Origin: Bacteroides sp. OF04-15BH
Lineage (GTDB): Bacteria; Bacteroidota; Bacteroidia; Bacteroidales; Bacteroidaceae
Direction of reading: 5' to 3'
Length of the DNA stretch: 64,000 bases
Assembly (NCBI RefSeq): GCF_003477995.1
Contig: NZ_QUEM01000002.1
Coordinates: 1-64,000, forward strand
In this document: piece by piece, positions 46,476 through 56,632 of the stretch
Numbering within the stretch: position 1 is the first letter of the stretch
How the letters are laid out: every line of letters starts with the position of its first letter
Notes under the pieces: model-generated
Database searches by the model: none
Seen by the model: only the letters and a program-made list of their open reading frames with translations
Told to the model about the DNA's origin: nothing
Made by a program: the position numbers and the translations under genes

Positions 46476-49073
46476 TTATTTGTTCAGTCCTAATGCGGTT
46501 TGGATACGCAGGATCAGGTCCTCGTAATGGAATTTTGTGGCTGTGTCTCCGCTGTTGCGCTTGCTCTTCAGCAGATTCAGGATGCGCACCAGTTCGCCGC
46601 GCTTCACACTGATGGCGTCGCTGATGCGGTTGGCCTGCTTGCCATAGAGGTCGATGTTGCGGATACCGCCGCTGCGTTCGGCCTCGCCCTCCAGATGATG
46701 TTCGCCGCAGGAGCACAGGAATCTTGGTTTGTCCCACAAAGAGTTCTCATACAGGCTCTTGTTGATTTTCACGCCCTCGGCCTCGGCTGCCGCCGTGATG
46801 AGCGCGTCCACATAAGCTTTCTGGATGTTGCGGGTCATGACATCCGTCTTCTTGCCGGAGAGGGTGGCGCCGAAGATATGCTTGTGCAGCATGTCCATCA
46901 TGTCGATGGCGGTGAATGCCTTGCTGCCGTTGTGGAATTCATTCTCAATCATGCGCACCAGACGCTCGTTGTGCAGCAGATCCCAGAACACGTAGTTCAG
47001 CTGGTTCTTGAAAGCCAGGTTCGGATTCTGCTCCACCAGACCTACCGGAGTGTCCTTCAGCAGATAAGTATAGTTGGTGATCGGAGCATTGAACAGCCAG
47101 TCCGGATACGTGAAGATTTCCTCCAGCAGGAACTGCACCGCCTCTTTCTGCCGGTCCTTCTCCACATACGTGAAGGTCTGCTCGCCGTCGCCCACGGTGG
47201 TATTCTCCAGATAGATACCTCCCACATTGGCCATGACATGATACAGATACAGACCCCACTGGAAGATGACTCCCGAATACAGCTTGGCCGCCTCTTCGTA
47301 AGTCTGGCCCGGCTGTCCCGTAGTGGTCCAGTTTACCAGTTCCGGCATGATACGCTTCAGGTTGGCAATACCGTAGCGGGCCGATTTCATGGCGTTGTCT
47401 CCCAAGTCTTCGCTCAAAGAGCGTGGATCGACTGCGGCACGTGCCGGCTGAGCCTCGCTGTAACGGTAAAGCGGTCCGTTGTGCTTCTTCAGAAAATCTA
47501 CCAAAGGTTTCTTTCCTTCCTCTTCTGTAGGGAACCAGCGATAGCCCCATTCTATGGCCATCAGGTCATAAACTCCGATGTGCGGCGATGTGACGGTAAC
47601 GCCGTCGCCCGGCTGTGCCACATAGTTGAAGCGCGCGTAATCCATGATGGAAGTAGAAGTTCCACCTACTCGTGAGGTAAACTCTGCCGAGCGCAAAGAA
47701 TCTGTCGGATAAGCGTTTGAGGCACGCATGTTATGGCGTAAGCCTAACGAGTGACCCACTTCGTGACAGGCCACGAAGCGCGCCGCGTCGCCGATCAGGC
47801 TTTCCGGCAGCTGCAAGGTGCGCGCCTGCGGGTTGGTCGGTCCCGTCTGCACCATGATCCATTCGCGCAGCAGCGACTGCACGTTGTGCCACCAGATGAT
47901 GTCCGCCTCGAGAATCTCGCCCGTTCTCGGGTCGATCACGGAAGGCCCCATCGCGTTGGCCTTGTCCGATGCGGCATAAGTCAGCACCGAATATTTCATG
48001 TCGTCCCCCTCGGCGGCGATGCTGTCCGTGTAGTCGCGCACCTGCACCGCGTTCTTGAATCCGGCCTTCTCGAAAGCCACGTTCCAGTCCAGGATACCCT
48101 TCTCGATATACGGCCGCAAGTGCTTCGGCATGGCCGCGTCGATATAGAACACAATCGGCTTGACGGGCTCCACGAGCTGCCCCGCCAGATAAGCCTCCTT
48201 GTCCTTGGGCTCCAGTCGCCAGCGCGTGATGTAATTCTTTTCCTTCAGCTCCTGCTGCGTGTCGGAATAGTGCAGGCGCGGCGTGGTGAAGTAGCCCACA
48301 AGAGAAGATTCCTCGCGTCCCGGCATCGGGATTTCAGGAAGCAGTGTCAGTGAGGAGCTGACCACCACGGTGATGTTCACCTTGCTCATGCCTTCGCGCA
48401 CGATGGTGGTGAGCTCCGAAGTAGCCGTCACATTGTTGGAGAAGGCCCGGATATCCAGGATGCGCGACAGGTCCGTGTTGGCCGATGTGCCCAGATTGAT
48501 CAGGTTGAACACGTCATTCAGGCAGTTCTGCTTGCCGTTGAACAGATCGTTCACCTTGACCAGCACGCTCGAAGAGTCCGAAGCCACGGCTTCCACCTTC
48601 AGGCTGGCAATGAGCGGGTCGATATAATTGTCGAGCACGGAAGCGCCGATGGCATTTCCCTGCGGAAACTCCGGCGTGTTTCTTTGCTGGCGTATGGCCA
48701 CCTTCTTGTCCGCGCGGTTCCATTCAAAGCGGATGGTCTGGTTCTCGTAGTTGATGCCCTTGTTCACCCCCGCCTCATTCAGTTCCTTGGGAACGCGCTG
48801 CAGGCGGTTCGTCACGAGAAACTCGCGCCCCATCAGCGCCGCGGGGATTTCCAGATAAAAAGTATCTTCTTTCTTGACCACATTCATCACTCCGCCGAAG
48901 GCTACGGAATCCCTTCCGGTGAGTTTCTTGTATTCGGAGATTTGAACTTCTTTTTGGGCTTTCTTCTTTTTCTTCTTAAGCAGAGGGAATATTCCTGCCG
49001 CCTGCCCCGCAATCGCTGCGTCGGTAGCAAACAACAGAGCGAACATTCCAATCCAGATTGTACGTTTGCTCAT
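46476..49073 (-). CDS. Zinc-dependent metalloprotease (DUF5117/DUF4953 type)
   Basis: Secreted or envelope zincin of 865 aa. Signal peptide about 1-22, a run of Lys after it (about 33-41), an N-terminal DUF5117-like region, and the catalytic segment HEVGHSLGLRH starting at His437, which gives the metzincin-like HExxHxxGxxH (His437, Glu438, His441, His447). GGTSTSIMDYARFNY about 45 residues later supplies the Met-turn-like part. First gene of an operon with susC, susD and a sorting-tail protein; co-localisation suggests it makes or trims peptides for uptake. Substrate is inferred. Confidence 0.9.
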   Translation of the reverse strand: MSKRTIWIGMFALLFATDAAIAGQAAGIFPLLKKKKKKAQKEVQISEYKKLTGRDSVAFGGVMNVVKKEDTFYLEIPAALMGREFLVTNRLQRVPKELNEAGVNKGINYENQTIRFEWNRADKKVAIRQQRNTPEFPQGNAIGASVLDNYIDPLIASLKVEAVASDSSSVLVKVNDLFNGKQNCLNDVFNLINLGTSANTDLSRILDIRAFSNNVTATSELTTIVREGMSKVNITVVVSSSLTLLPEIPMPGREESSLVGYFTTPRLHYSDTQQELKEKNYITRWRLEPKDKEAYLAGQLVEPVKPIVFYIDAAMPKHLRPYIEKGILDWNVAFEKAGFKNAVQVRDYTDSIAAEGDDMKYSVLTYAASDKANAMGPSVIDPRTGEILEADIIWWHNVQSLLREWIMVQTGPTNPQARTLQLPESLIGDAARFVACHEVGHSLGLRHNMRASNAYPTDSLRSAEFTSRVGGTSTSIMDYARFNYVAQPGDGVTVTSPHIGVYDLMAIEWGYRWFPTEEEGKKPLVDFLKKHNGPLYRYSEAQPARAAVDPRSLSEDLGDNAMKSARYGIANLKRIMPELVNWTTTGQPGQTYEEAAKLYSGVIFQWGLYLYHVMANVGGIYLENTTVGDGEQTFTYVEKDRQKEAVQFLLEEIFTYPDWLFNAPITNYTYLLKDTPVGLVEQNPNLAFKNQLNYVFWDLLHNERLVRMIENEFHNGSKAFTAIDMMDMLHKHIFGATLSGKKTDVMTRNIQKAYVDALITAAAEAEGVKINKSLYENSLWDKPRFLCSCGEHHLEGEAERSGGIRNIDLYGKQANRISDAISVKRGELVRILNLLKSKRNSGDTATKFHYEDLILRIQTALGLNK

Positions 49074-49200
49074 AATTGATAATTGACTGTATCCGTGAAT
49101 AATATTCGAATAACCCCTTTCTGACGGAGAAAATGATTACCGATGAATGCGGTTCCGCATGTTCATAAATAAGTCCGGAACCGGTTGAAATGGTTTTTGT

Positions 49201-49242
49201 AGAAAATAAAAAATGTCTTGGCTCCGGGAGAAGCCAAGACAT
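49201..49242 (-). terminator. Terminator of aspartate aminotransferase gene
   Basis: 11-bp stem ATGTCTTGGCT (49213-49223) with 49232-49242; an A-rich stretch at 49201-49212 forms the T tract on the minus strand, 12 bp after the aminotransferase stop. Confidence 0.9.
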
Positions 49243-49254
49243 GGATCAAAGTTT

Positions 49255-50448
49255 TTATTTCAAGCGAGATAAAGCTTCTTTGATACGCTTCATGGCTTCT
49301 TTGATGTTTTCGTCGCTGGTTGCATAACTCATACGGAAACATTCCGGAGAACCGAAGTCGTCGCCGCCCACTGTAGCCACATGGCCCACTTCCAGCAGGT
49401 AAAGAGCCAGGTCGGTAGAAGTGTTGATCACACGGTCACCGTCCTTCTTACCGAAGTAAGAGCTGCATTTCGGGAACAGGTAGAATGCGCCCTGAGGCTT
49501 GTTTACTTCCAATCCCGGAATTTCCTTGGCCAGCTCTACGATGAGGTCTCTACGGCGTTCGAATGCCTGACGCATCACCTCAACACATTCCTGTGAGCCG
49601 GTGTAGGCAGCCTCGGCAGCCTTCTGCGACACGGAGCACGGTCCGCTGGTGTACTGACCCTGCAATTTGTTGCAGCCCTTCACGATCCATTCCGGTCCGG
49701 CGATGAAACCGATACGCCATCCCGTCATGGCATACGCCTTGGACACACCGTTGATGATGACCACGCGGTCCTTGATCTCCTCGAACTGGGCGATGCTCTC
49801 GTGCTTGCCGATATAGTTGATGTGCTCGTAAATCTCATCGGCAATCACGATCACGCGCTCGTGTTTTGCCAGAACGGCAGCCAGTCCGGCCAACTCTTCC
49901 TTAGAATAAACAGAACCGGTTGGGTTGCTCGGTGAGCAAAGAATCAGGGCACGGGTTTTCGGAGTGATGGCTGCCTCGAGCTGCTGCGGAGTGATCTTGA
50001 AGTCCTGCTCGATGCCGGCGCCTACGACCACCGGAGTACCATCAGCCAATTTCACCATTTCCGGATAGCTCACCCAATAAGGTGCCGGAATAATCACCTC
50101 GTCTCCTGCATTGACCACTGTCATCACCACGTTGCAGACAGACTGTTTTGCACCGTTAGAGCAGGCAATCTGTGCCGGAGTGTAGTCCAGCCCGTTTTCG
50201 TTCTTCAGTTTGCTGGCGATGGCCTGACGCAAAGCCGGATAACCCGGAACTGGAGAGTAACGTGAGAAATTCTCCTCTACTGCCTTGATGGCAGCGGCCT
50301 TGATATGGTCCGGGGTATTAAAGTCCGGTTCGCCCACACTCATGTTGATCACATCGATACCCTGAGCTTTCAGTTCATTGCTTTTTTGAGACATTAATAA
50401 TGTCGCAGACTGTGACAGTCTGTTGAGACGATCTGATAATTGGTTCAT
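49255..50448 (-). CDS. aspC: Aspartate aminotransferase, class I/II
   Basis: PLP enzyme that interconverts aspartate and oxaloacetate with glutamate/2-oxoglutarate. The 397-aa protein has GEPDFNTPDHIK near 39-50, PAPYWVSYPEM, SPSNPTG near 172-178, and the PLP Lys237 in NGVSKAYAMTGWRIG. Type I-gamma (thermophile/Bacillus-like) aminotransferase by motif set. The promoter element TACTTTTG (50487-50494) and a terminator bound a single-gene unit. Confidence 0.92.
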   Translation of the reverse strand: MNQLSDRLNRLSQSATLLMSQKSNELKAQGIDVINMSVGEPDFNTPDHIKAAAIKAVEENFSRYSPVPGYPALRQAIASKLKNENGLDYTPAQIACSNGAKQSVCNVVMTVVNAGDEVIIPAPYWVSYPEMVKLADGTPVVVGAGIEQDFKITPQQLEAAITPKTRALILCSPSNPTGSVYSKEELAGLAAVLAKHERVIVIADEIYEHINYIGKHESIAQFEEIKDRVVIINGVSKAYAMTGWRIGFIAGPEWIVKGCNKLQGQYTSGPCSVSQKAAEAAYTGSQECVEVMRQAFERRRDLIVELAKEIPGLEVNKPQGAFYLFPKCSSYFGKKDGDRVINTSTDLALYLLEVGHVATVGGDDFGSPECFRMSYATSDENIKEAMKRIKEALSRLK

Positions 50449-50486
50449 TTTTCTCTCTGTTTATTATAATTTTGTTATTGCTGTTG

Positions 50487-50494
50487 CAAAAGTA
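50487..50494 (-). promoter_or_regulatory. -7 element upstream of aspC
   Basis: The minus strand reads TACTTTTG then CAAC, a match to TAnnTTTG; leader about 32 nt. Confidence 0.6.
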
Positions 50495-50583
50495 GCTCTT
50501 TTCGCTCGAAAAACCTACTCCTTTAATAGTTTTTCGTAAATTTGATAACATTTTGCCAACTGCAGTGTGCATTCTGGCAACTT

Positions 50584-51300
50584 TTAGTCTCTATTTCCGA
50601 AGATTCTCAGCAAGTACAGGAACATGTTGATGAAATCCAGATAGAGGGAAAGGCTTCCCATCAAAGCCATTTTCTGGGTCTGTTCATTGATGTCTGTGCC
50701 GTATTCGCGCATCATCTGCTTGATTTTCTGAGTGTCGTAAGCTGTCAATCCTACAAAGATCAGCACACCTACATAGTTGATGATCCAGCCCAGAGTGTCG
50801 CTAACCAGGAATATATTGACCAAAGTAGCGATGATCAGGCCGATAAGAGCCATGAACAGGATGCCGCCCAACTTGCTCAAATCCTTTTTGGTGACAAAGC
50901 CTACCAGACTCATGGTGCCGAAGGTGCCGGCAGTAATCAGAAATGTGGTGGCGATGCTACTCTCTGTATAAGCCAGAAATATCGTAGAGAGCGATACACC
51001 GGTGAGCAGAGAATAGAATATAAACATCAGGGAAGCTGTCAGGAACGACATCTTGTGGATGCGTCCTGAGAGGATGAACACGACTGCCAGTTCGGCAATG
51101 ATGACTCCATAGAACAGCATCGGATTATTTACCAAAGCACTGATATAGGCCGGACTGTTGGCTACATAAGCTGCTGTGAGCCCGGTGATGACCAGAGCGA
51201 ATACCATCCAAAGGTACACGCTGCGCATCAGTTTTGCGAATACTGCATTCTGCTCTTTTCCAAGAGTTTGCTGCAGAATAAACATTTCTTTTTCTTCCAT
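50584..51300 (-). CDS. Bax inhibitor-1/YccA-family membrane protein
   Basis: 238-aa protein with seven hydrophobic segments after a short cytoplasmic N-terminus, fitting the TMBIM/BI-1 family. Family-like features include YSLLTGVSLSTIFLAY and a C-terminal region LYLDFINMFLYLLRIFG. Known members are calcium-leak channels or interact with membrane proteases; the role here is not known. Starts 18 bp after the ribBA stop, probably co-transcribed with lptF-like and ribBA genes. Confidence 0.9.
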   Translation of the reverse strand: MEEKEMFILQQTLGKEQNAVFAKLMRSVYLWMVFALVITGLTAAYVANSPAYISALVNNPMLFYGVIIAELAVVFILSGRIHKMSFLTASLMFIFYSLLTGVSLSTIFLAYTESSIATTFLITAGTFGTMSLVGFVTKKDLSKLGGILFMALIGLIIATLVNIFLVSDTLGWIINYVGVLIFVGLTAYDTQKIKQMMREYGTDINEQTQKMALMGSLSLYLDFINMFLYLLRIFGNRD

Positions 51301-51318
51301 AGTGATACAGTTTGTTGA

Positions 51319-52533
51319 TTATTTGTTAAAGTGCAGGTTGTGACCCATGCGCTCTTTCTTGGTGCGCATATACTTTTCGTTGTAAGGGTTCACACCAACC
51401 TCGATAGGTACATTCTCTACGATTTCCAGACCGTAAGCTTCCAGACCCACGCGTTTTACCGGGTTATTGGTGAGCAGACGCATTTTGCGCACGCCCAGAT
51501 CGTGCAGAATCTGTGCTCCTACGCCATATTCGCGCTCGTCGGGTAAGAATCCCAGATGTGTGTTGGCATCGACGGTATCCATACCTTCTTCCTGAAGCTT
51601 GTATGCCTTCATCTTGTTGAACAGGCCGATGCCGCGTCCTTCCTGATTCATATAAAGAACCACACCCTTGCCTTCCTTTTCGATCATTCGCATAGACTCA
51701 TGCAGCTGGGCACCACAGTCGCAGCGCTGGCTGCCGAAGATATCTCCGGTGGCGCAAGAAGAATGTACGCGCACCAGAATCGGTTCGTCGGGAGTCCAGG
51801 TACCTTTGATCAGAGCCACGTGCTCCAGACCGTTGCTCTTCTGGCGGAAAGTGATGTCGCGGAAATGTCCGTACTCGGTAGGCATATCCACTTCCGGTCC
51901 CTGTTCTACCATAGATTCCTGTTTCAGGCGATAGGCAATCAGGTCGCGGATGGCGATGATCTTGATGCCGAACTTGTGGGCCACCTGCTGCAACTGCGGC
52001 ATGCGGGCCATAGTTCCGTCCTCGTTCAAAATCTCAATCAGGGCTGCGGCCGGCTGCAATCCCGACAGGCGTGCCAGATCGACAGCTGCCTCTGTGTGTC
52101 CGGCACGGCGCAAAACACCCTTATCCTGGGCATAAAGCGGGTTGATGTGGCCCGGACGTCCGAAATCGGTCGGTTTGCTGTTCGGGTCGGCCAGTGCCTT
52201 GATGGTTTCGGCACGGTCGTGAGCGGAAACGCCGGTGGTGCATCCCTCCAGCTTGTCCACGGTAACGGTGAACGGAGTGCCGAGAATAGAAGTGTTGTCA
52301 CTTACCTGATGCGGCAATTCCAGTTCCTGGCTGCGAGATATGGTGATCGGAGCACACAAAACACCCCTTCCGTTGGTCAGCATAAAGTTAATCTTTTCGG
52401 GAGTGATCATTTCGGCAGCGGTGATGAAGTCGCCCTCATTTTCACGATCCTCGTCGTCTACTACGATCAGGAACTTACCCTCTTTGAAGTCGGCCAGAGC
52501 CTCTTCAATTGTGTTTAATTTAAAATTCTCCAT
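51319..52533 (-). CDS. ribBA: Bifunctional riboflavin synthesis enzyme RibBA
   Basis: 404-aa fusion with two activities of riboflavin biosynthesis. The N-terminal half (1-205) is 3,4-dihydroxy-2-butanone-4-phosphate synthase with [11 protein letters not shown] (26-36) and [14 protein letters not shown]; the C-terminal half is GTP cyclohydrolase II with the zinc site Cys-x10-Cys-x-Cys ([15 protein letters not shown]) and NQEGRGIGL. Both active sites look complete. 17 bp after the LptF/LptG-like gene. No FMN riboswitch seen upstream. Confidence 0.96.
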   Translation of the reverse strand: MENFKLNTIEEALADFKEGKFLIVVDDEDRENEGDFITAAEMITPEKINFMLTNGRGVLCAPITISRSQELELPHQVSDNTSILGTPFTVTVDKLEGCTTGVSAHDRAETIKALADPNSKPTDFGRPGHINPLYAQDKGVLRRAGHTEAAVDLARLSGLQPAAALIEILNEDGTMARMPQLQQVAHKFGIKIIAIRDLIAYRLKQESMVEQGPEVDMPTEYGHFRDITFRQKSNGLEHVALIKGTWTPDEPILVRVHSSCATGDIFGSQRCDCGAQLHESMRMIEKEGKGVVLYMNQEGRGIGLFNKMKAYKLQEEGMDTVDANTHLGFLPDEREYGVGAQILHDLGVRKMRLLTNNPVKRVGLEAYGLEIVENVPIEVGVNPYNEKYMRTKKERMGHNLHFNK

Positions 52534-52550
52534 TTTAATAATAGGTATCT

Positions 52551-54452
52551 TTATGTTGTTATTATATTCTCAATTCGGTTGATGATTCGCTCGCCGTAGG
52601 TCTGGATGTTGTTCAGATCCTTATACAGGCGGAGCCGGTAGAACCAGATGCGGAAATAGAAGAACAGGCCCAGAGGTACGAGAACTCCCAGCAGCTGGTT
52701 CAGCTTTTTGCGTTCAAACGGTCTGGTGTGTGCATGCGGAGACAACACCGGCAGTTTGTTGAGATACTCCAGAATGGCGGCATCGCGCGAGTTGGACAGG
52801 ACGACTACCAGGTCTTCCAGCCGGTTACATACCTCGGTCATCTCATGGTCGGTCTGGTAAGTAAAGAACAGCTTGAAATAATTCGGTGCCAGGCGCAATC
52901 TGTTCTTGGCGGCATACTCCCGGCAGTGTTCCAGGAGCTCCCGAATCTGTTCTTTCACCACCGGATAGTCCGGATCGTTGATAATCACCTCTTTCCGGTT
53001 GATGTGACGCGTCACTCTCAGGCCCAGCAGTTTCTTGAAGAATGCCTGATAAGCCTCGAAGTTGAACACCACAGAGTCTTTGTTTGCCTTGTAGGTCAGG
53101 AAGGCACCGATAGGCATCAGAATGGCAGAACTCATCCAGATACCGAAAGTGACGTTCCATTCGCCCGACTTGGCCATCTTTTCACCCGATACATTTATTA
53201 TATAATAGAAGATGAAGATGGCTACGGATACGACAACCGGTACACCGAGACCTCCTTTCCGGATGATGGCACCCAGCGGAGCTCCGATAAAGAAGAAGAT
53301 GAGGCAGGCCAGCGACAGGGTCATTTTCTTGTTATATTCCACCCAGTGCAGACGCAAGGCGCGGTTCACATCATTGGTGGTATATTGGCGGAACTCATAG
53401 TCGGAAGTGGCATTGGCTCCCTTGTAGGCCGCCTTTTGAATGATCTGCTGTTTGTTTTCGGGAGTCAGCTTGGCCAGAACCGAGTCAAACGGCAGGGGAG
53501 TGGCCGCCTGTACGCGTGCCGAATCCTGTTTGCTTACCGAAGTCGCCTTGTTCATGAAACTGAACTGCGCTTCGCGATAGGCCGCGCGTCCCACACTGTC
53601 CTTCATGGCCGTGAGGGAGTCGATACCTTCCTTGATCTGTACAATGTTCTTGGTCTGGGCATTACCGCTGAGCAGCGAAGCATCCAGCGCATTGAAATTG
53701 GCGTCGAAAGCAATCAGGTCGGTTTCCTCGATGAATGTCTCGCGCATGTACGGGATATTGGCATTGCTCAGAGCCGAGTTCTGTCCCTTCATATTCTGGA
53801 AGCGCTCTCCCTGATACAGGGTGAGCTGCAGATGCTTCTTGTCGGCAGTGCTTTGCAGGCGGGCCGAGTCGGCCAGCACAATCTGCGTGTCTTCATAACT
53901 GTTCGTGTTGTTATAAATCATCACGCCATAGAGCATACCCGTTTCCTTGTTCTTTTTCTCCACAAACAGATTGTAGCCCGGGATTTCATTATAGAATATT
54001 CCCTCGGGGATTTCCAGTTCGGGCGATTTCTGCTTCATGGAGTAGATGAGTGCTGCCAGTTTCTTGGTGGCATTCGGGCTGGTTACATTCTGAAAGTAGA
54101 ACGATCCGGCGCTGAGCAGCAAAGCCAGGATGGCGGTGGGCTGGAAAATGCGGATAAGCGAGATTCCGGCAGCCTTCATGGACAAAAGCTCAAACCGTTC
54201 GCCGAAATTACCGAAGGTGATGAGTGAGGCCAGCAGAATGGCCAGCGGCAGAGACATGGGAACCAGGGTGAGGCTGGCATAAAAGAAAAACTGGGCCAGC
54301 ACGTCAAGGCTCAATCCTTTTCCGATCAGTTTGTCTATGTGAAGCCACATAAACTGCATCATAAAGACAAACAAACAAATAAAAAAGGTGCCTACAAAAA
54401 GCAATGCATATGCCTTGAATATAAATATGTCTAGTTTCTTGAATAATCTCAT
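52551..54452 (-). CDS. LptF/LptG (YjgP/YjgQ) family permease
   Basis: 633-aa inner-membrane protein of the LPS-transport permease family, which with LptB pulls lipopolysaccharide from the membrane to the LptA/LptC bridge. Starts [15 protein letters not shown] with the first membrane helix; helices at about 15-35, 60-85 and 100-120, then a large periplasmic domain, and more helices at about 390-480. Longer than the roughly 360-aa Escherichia proteins, with an extra C-terminal region and a last hydrophobic segment near 595-610, as is usual in Bacteroidetes. Cannot tell LptF from LptG. First gene of an operon with ribBA. Confidence 0.9.
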   Translation of the reverse strand: MRLFKKLDIFIFKAYALLFVGTFFICLFVFMMQFMWLHIDKLIGKGLSLDVLAQFFFYASLTLVPMSLPLAILLASLITFGNFGERFELLSMKAAGISLIRIFQPTAILALLLSAGSFYFQNVTSPNATKKLAALIYSMKQKSPELEIPEGIFYNEIPGYNLFVEKKNKETGMLYGVMIYNNTNSYEDTQIVLADSARLQSTADKKHLQLTLYQGERFQNMKGQNSALSNANIPYMRETFIEETDLIAFDANFNALDASLLSGNAQTKNIVQIKEGIDSLTAMKDSVGRAAYREAQFSFMNKATSVSKQDSARVQAATPLPFDSVLAKLTPENKQQIIQKAAYKGANATSDYEFRQYTTNDVNRALRLHWVEYNKKMTLSLACLIFFFIGAPLGAIIRKGGLGVPVVVSVAIFIFYYIINVSGEKMAKSGEWNVTFGIWMSSAILMPIGAFLTYKANKDSVVFNFEAYQAFFKKLLGLRVTRHINRKEVIINDPDYPVVKEQIRELLEHCREYAAKNRLRLAPNYFKLFFTYQTDHEMTEVCNRLEDLVVVLSNSRDAAILEYLNKLPVLSPHAHTRPFERKKLNQLLGVLVPLGLFFYFRIWFYRLRLYKDLNNIQTYGERIINRIENIITT

Positions 54453-54480
54453 TTTATCTGATCCACGTGAGAATGATGTG

Positions 54481-54509
54481 CAAATTTAAGATAAAAATTG
54501 CAGAACAAA
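54481..54509 (-). promoter_or_regulatory. Promoter upstream of LptF/LptG-like gene
   Basis: The minus strand carries TTTG (54506-54509), 17-bp spacer, TAAATTTG (54481-54488): close to the TTTG-N19-TAnnTTTG form. Leader about 22 nt. Confidence 0.65.
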
Positions 54510-54748
54510 GCATGCGCCTGTCTTTTTTTGGTAAACTTTATTCCTTATATCGTTTTTTTTCTTTTTTATTTCTGGAAAAAGTGCGATTTTTCCGATAAAA
54601 AGTCCCGTTTGGTGATTTTTATGGATAAAATGCTGTATATGATATGTTTATAGAGCTTGTCGAGGCGTGGAGAGTTCATCGGATCGTATCTTCGCAAAAC
54701 GGAAAAGGATATTTTTTGCAGAAAAAATGCATTTTTTTTGCGGAAAAG

Positions 54749-54779
54749 TTTGGAGATTAAAAATAAATGCGTACCTTTG
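54749..54779 (+). promoter_or_regulatory. Promoter of tRNA-Met
   Basis: TTTG (54749-54752), exact 19-bp spacer, TACCTTTG (54772-54779). Exact match to the Bacteroidetes housekeeping promoter; transcription would begin about 25 nt before the tRNA. Confidence 0.88.
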
Positions 54780-54810
54780 CAACGCAAAACGATAAGGACA
54801 GCAACCTTAC

Positions 54811-54884
54811 GGCGGGATAGCTCAGCTGGTTAGAGCGCATGATTCATAATCATGAGGTCCCGGGTTCAATCCCCGGTCCCGCTA
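54811..54884 (+). tRNA. tRNA-Met (anticodon CAU)
   Basis: 74-nt cloverleaf: acceptor GGCGGGA/TCCCGCT, D stem GCTC/GAGC, anticodon stem CATGA/TCATG with loop TTCATAA (anticodon CAT), T stem CCGGG/CCCGG with loop TTCAATC, discriminator A, no encoded CCA. The first acceptor pair is G1-U72, a wobble. Elongator Met is most likely; a tRNA-Ile2 with lysidine-modified CAU cannot be excluded from sequence alone. Confidence 0.9.
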
Positions 54885-54896
54885 CAAAATTAAAGC

Positions 54897-54938
54897 AAGG
54901 CATTTAAGAAGAAATTCTTGAATGCCTTATTTTTTTGT
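54897..54938 (+). terminator. Terminator of tRNA-Met
   Basis: 14-bp stem AAGGCATTTAAGAA with TTCTTGAATGCCTT (one GU pair), GAAA tetraloop, then TATTTTTTTG. Confidence 0.92.
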
Positions 54939-54944
54939 TTTTAC

Positions 54945-54998
54945 CGAAATAAAAAATCCGGCAAGATGCCCTCGATGAGGCGTTGTCCTGTCGGATTT
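54945..54998 (-). terminator. Terminator of OmpA-family gene
   Basis: Outer stem AAATCCG (54954-54960) with CGGATTT (54992-54998) and an imperfect inner stem; on the minus strand it ends in a T run (A run at 54950-54956). 13 bp after the OmpA-family stop. Confidence 0.65.
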
Positions 54999-55011
54999 CA
55001 TTTTTCGTTTT

Positions 55012-56100
55012 TTATTCTTTCGTGATACAGATAACTACGCGGTTTTCGACGTTGTTGCTGAATGGCTGTACGCTGTCGCCCTTGTAGTCGGTGATGATCC
55101 GCTCTTTGCTGATGCCTTTGCTTTCGAGAAGCTTGCTGACAACCTCGGCGCGTTTCTTGGACAGAGTCTTGTTATAACTGCGGGTTCCGGTCTGCTTGTC
55201 GGCATAGCCGCATACATTTACTTTCGTATTGGGGTTGGCTTTCATGAAATCTGCGATTTTGGCGATTTTGTCCATGCCCTCTTTGCTGACTGAGGCCGAG
55301 TTGATCTTGAAGAAGACGTTTTCTGTAACTTGTTCCGTCTGAACGACTTTCTGCTCCTCCTTCGGTGTTTCGACCGGAGTGACCGGTGTGGCAGGCGTAG
55401 CCGGTGTTACTTCCTGTGCGGCAATGATTTCCTGTGCCGGTTCGGCTTTCTTCTTGCCGCCGAACTTTATGGAGAATCCGGCCATCAGGTTGAAGTGCCA
55501 GTCGGCATTTCCGGCTTTCTTTGAGTTGAATTTATCCGAAAGCACATTGGCATTGGCCTCCAGATTGAAACTGAGATTGCGGGTCAGACGGAAGTCGGCT
55601 CCCAGGCCGAAGCGGCCCACGGGGAAGAGTTCCTTACCGCTCCACAGATACTCCAGTTTGTGTCCCTGGTTGTTCCACGCGATGGCATCGTCGTTGTTGA
55701 AACCTCCATTCAGAGCCACACCGGCAAACAAATACGGGTTGACAATTCGGGTAGCCTTGTAGCCTCCAAAAAGATTGCCCAGGTTCAGGGTGGCATCAAT
55801 ATTGGCCTGAACGAAATTAAACGAATAGTCATATTGCGGGGTTACCCATGACCCTTTAGCCTGCCATCCGGTCAGACCGGCACGCAGTCCCCAAAGCGGG
55901 GTGAACTGATATCCGGCATAGATGGCAGCCGATGGAGATATCATTTCTTTAAATGCTATTTCTCCTAAGGTGTAGGCGGCGCCGCCCTGAATCTGCATGC
56001 TCCAGTGTGGAGAAAATTCGCTTTTTTTCTCGTTTTGTGCATAGGCTCCCATGCTGCTTCCGGCTAGCAATAGGGCCAGAAAAGTAGTTTTTTTCATCAT
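55012..56100 (-). CDS. OmpA-family outer-membrane protein
   Basis: 362-aa protein linking outer membrane and peptidoglycan. Signal peptide ends GAYAQ near 22; N-terminal beta-barrel about 30-215; a Pro/Thr/Val-rich hinge about 230-250 (TPATPATPVTPVETP); and a C-terminal OmpA-like peptidoglycan-binding domain (VFFKINSASVSKEGMDKIAK, VNVCGYADKQTG, NKTLSKKRAEVV, ENRVVICI). Porin-type major OmpA proteins of Bacteroidetes have this layout. Single gene; a -7 candidate lies about 170 bp upstream. Confidence 0.93.
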   Translation of the reverse strand: MMKKTTFLALLLAGSSMGAYAQNEKKSEFSPHWSMQIQGGAAYTLGEIAFKEMISPSAAIYAGYQFTPLWGLRAGLTGWQAKGSWVTPQYDYSFNFVQANIDATLNLGNLFGGYKATRIVNPYLFAGVALNGGFNNDDAIAWNNQGHKLEYLWSGKELFPVGRFGLGADFRLTRNLSFNLEANANVLSDKFNSKKAGNADWHFNLMAGFSIKFGGKKKAEPAQEIIAAQEVTPATPATPVTPVETPKEEQKVVQTEQVTENVFFKINSASVSKEGMDKIAKIADFMKANPNTKVNVCGYADKQTGTRSYNKTLSKKRAEVVSKLLESKGISKERIITDYKGDSVQPFSNNVENRVVICITKE

Positions 56101-56270
56101 AAAAATAGTTTTTAGGTTGATTTTGCTTTAAATTATTTTTGCAATATAAAGCGTGTATTTAATTGTCGTTTGCAGGCTTGTAGAGGGGGATTACCGGGAT
56201 TTGCTGAGGGAATTTTGAGATAAAAAACGGGGACTTTTCTATAGGAAGAAATCTGCTTTTTATCTCTATG

Positions 56271-56278
56271 CAAAGATA
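56271..56278 (-). promoter_or_regulatory. -7 element upstream of OmpA-family gene
   Basis: The minus strand reads TATCTTTG, matching TAnnTTTG, and implies a leader of about 165 nt, long enough for regulation of the mRNA. The rest of 56101-56570 holds no gene that I can support. Confidence 0.5.
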
Positions 56279-56572
56279 ATAATTTTTTATGTTTTTTGAA
56301 AATATAAGTTTCTAAAAATGAGCGGAAATATGGCGGTTTTCATGGCGTGGAAAAAGGTTTTTCTCAATTAAGTTTTTCGAGGGAGAAATGTGAGGAGTGG
56401 CAGACTGTTTTTGAGGTATGCTTTACCGGAAAAACAGCAAAGGATATGATTGGATTTATTTTTAATAGATTTTAGTAATTTGCGTTTTCCGAAGAACTGT
56501 ACTTCTTTTGCCGGTGCAAAATGTTTCTCGGAATGTTTTTTTGAATCGGAATGAAAAAAATAGAGAAAATCT

Positions 56573-56603
56573 TTTTCTGTTTAAATGCTTTTTTGTACCT
56601 TTG
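56573..56603 (+). promoter_or_regulatory. Promoter of tRNA-Ala
   Basis: TTTT at the -33 position (56573-56576), a 19-bp spacer, then TACCTTTG (56596-56603): one base away from the full consensus. Confidence 0.75.
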
Positions 56604-56632
56604 TGGTGTCCAAAGAAAAAGGATATCTTTTT

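Noticed and set aside
51319..52533. FMN riboswitch upstream of ribBA
   Set aside because: Only 17 bp separate ribBA from the upstream gene, leaving no room for the aptamer.
52728..54227. Long plus-strand frame opposite the LptF/LptG-like gene
   Set aside because: Shadow of a well-supported membrane protein gene; no motif of its own.
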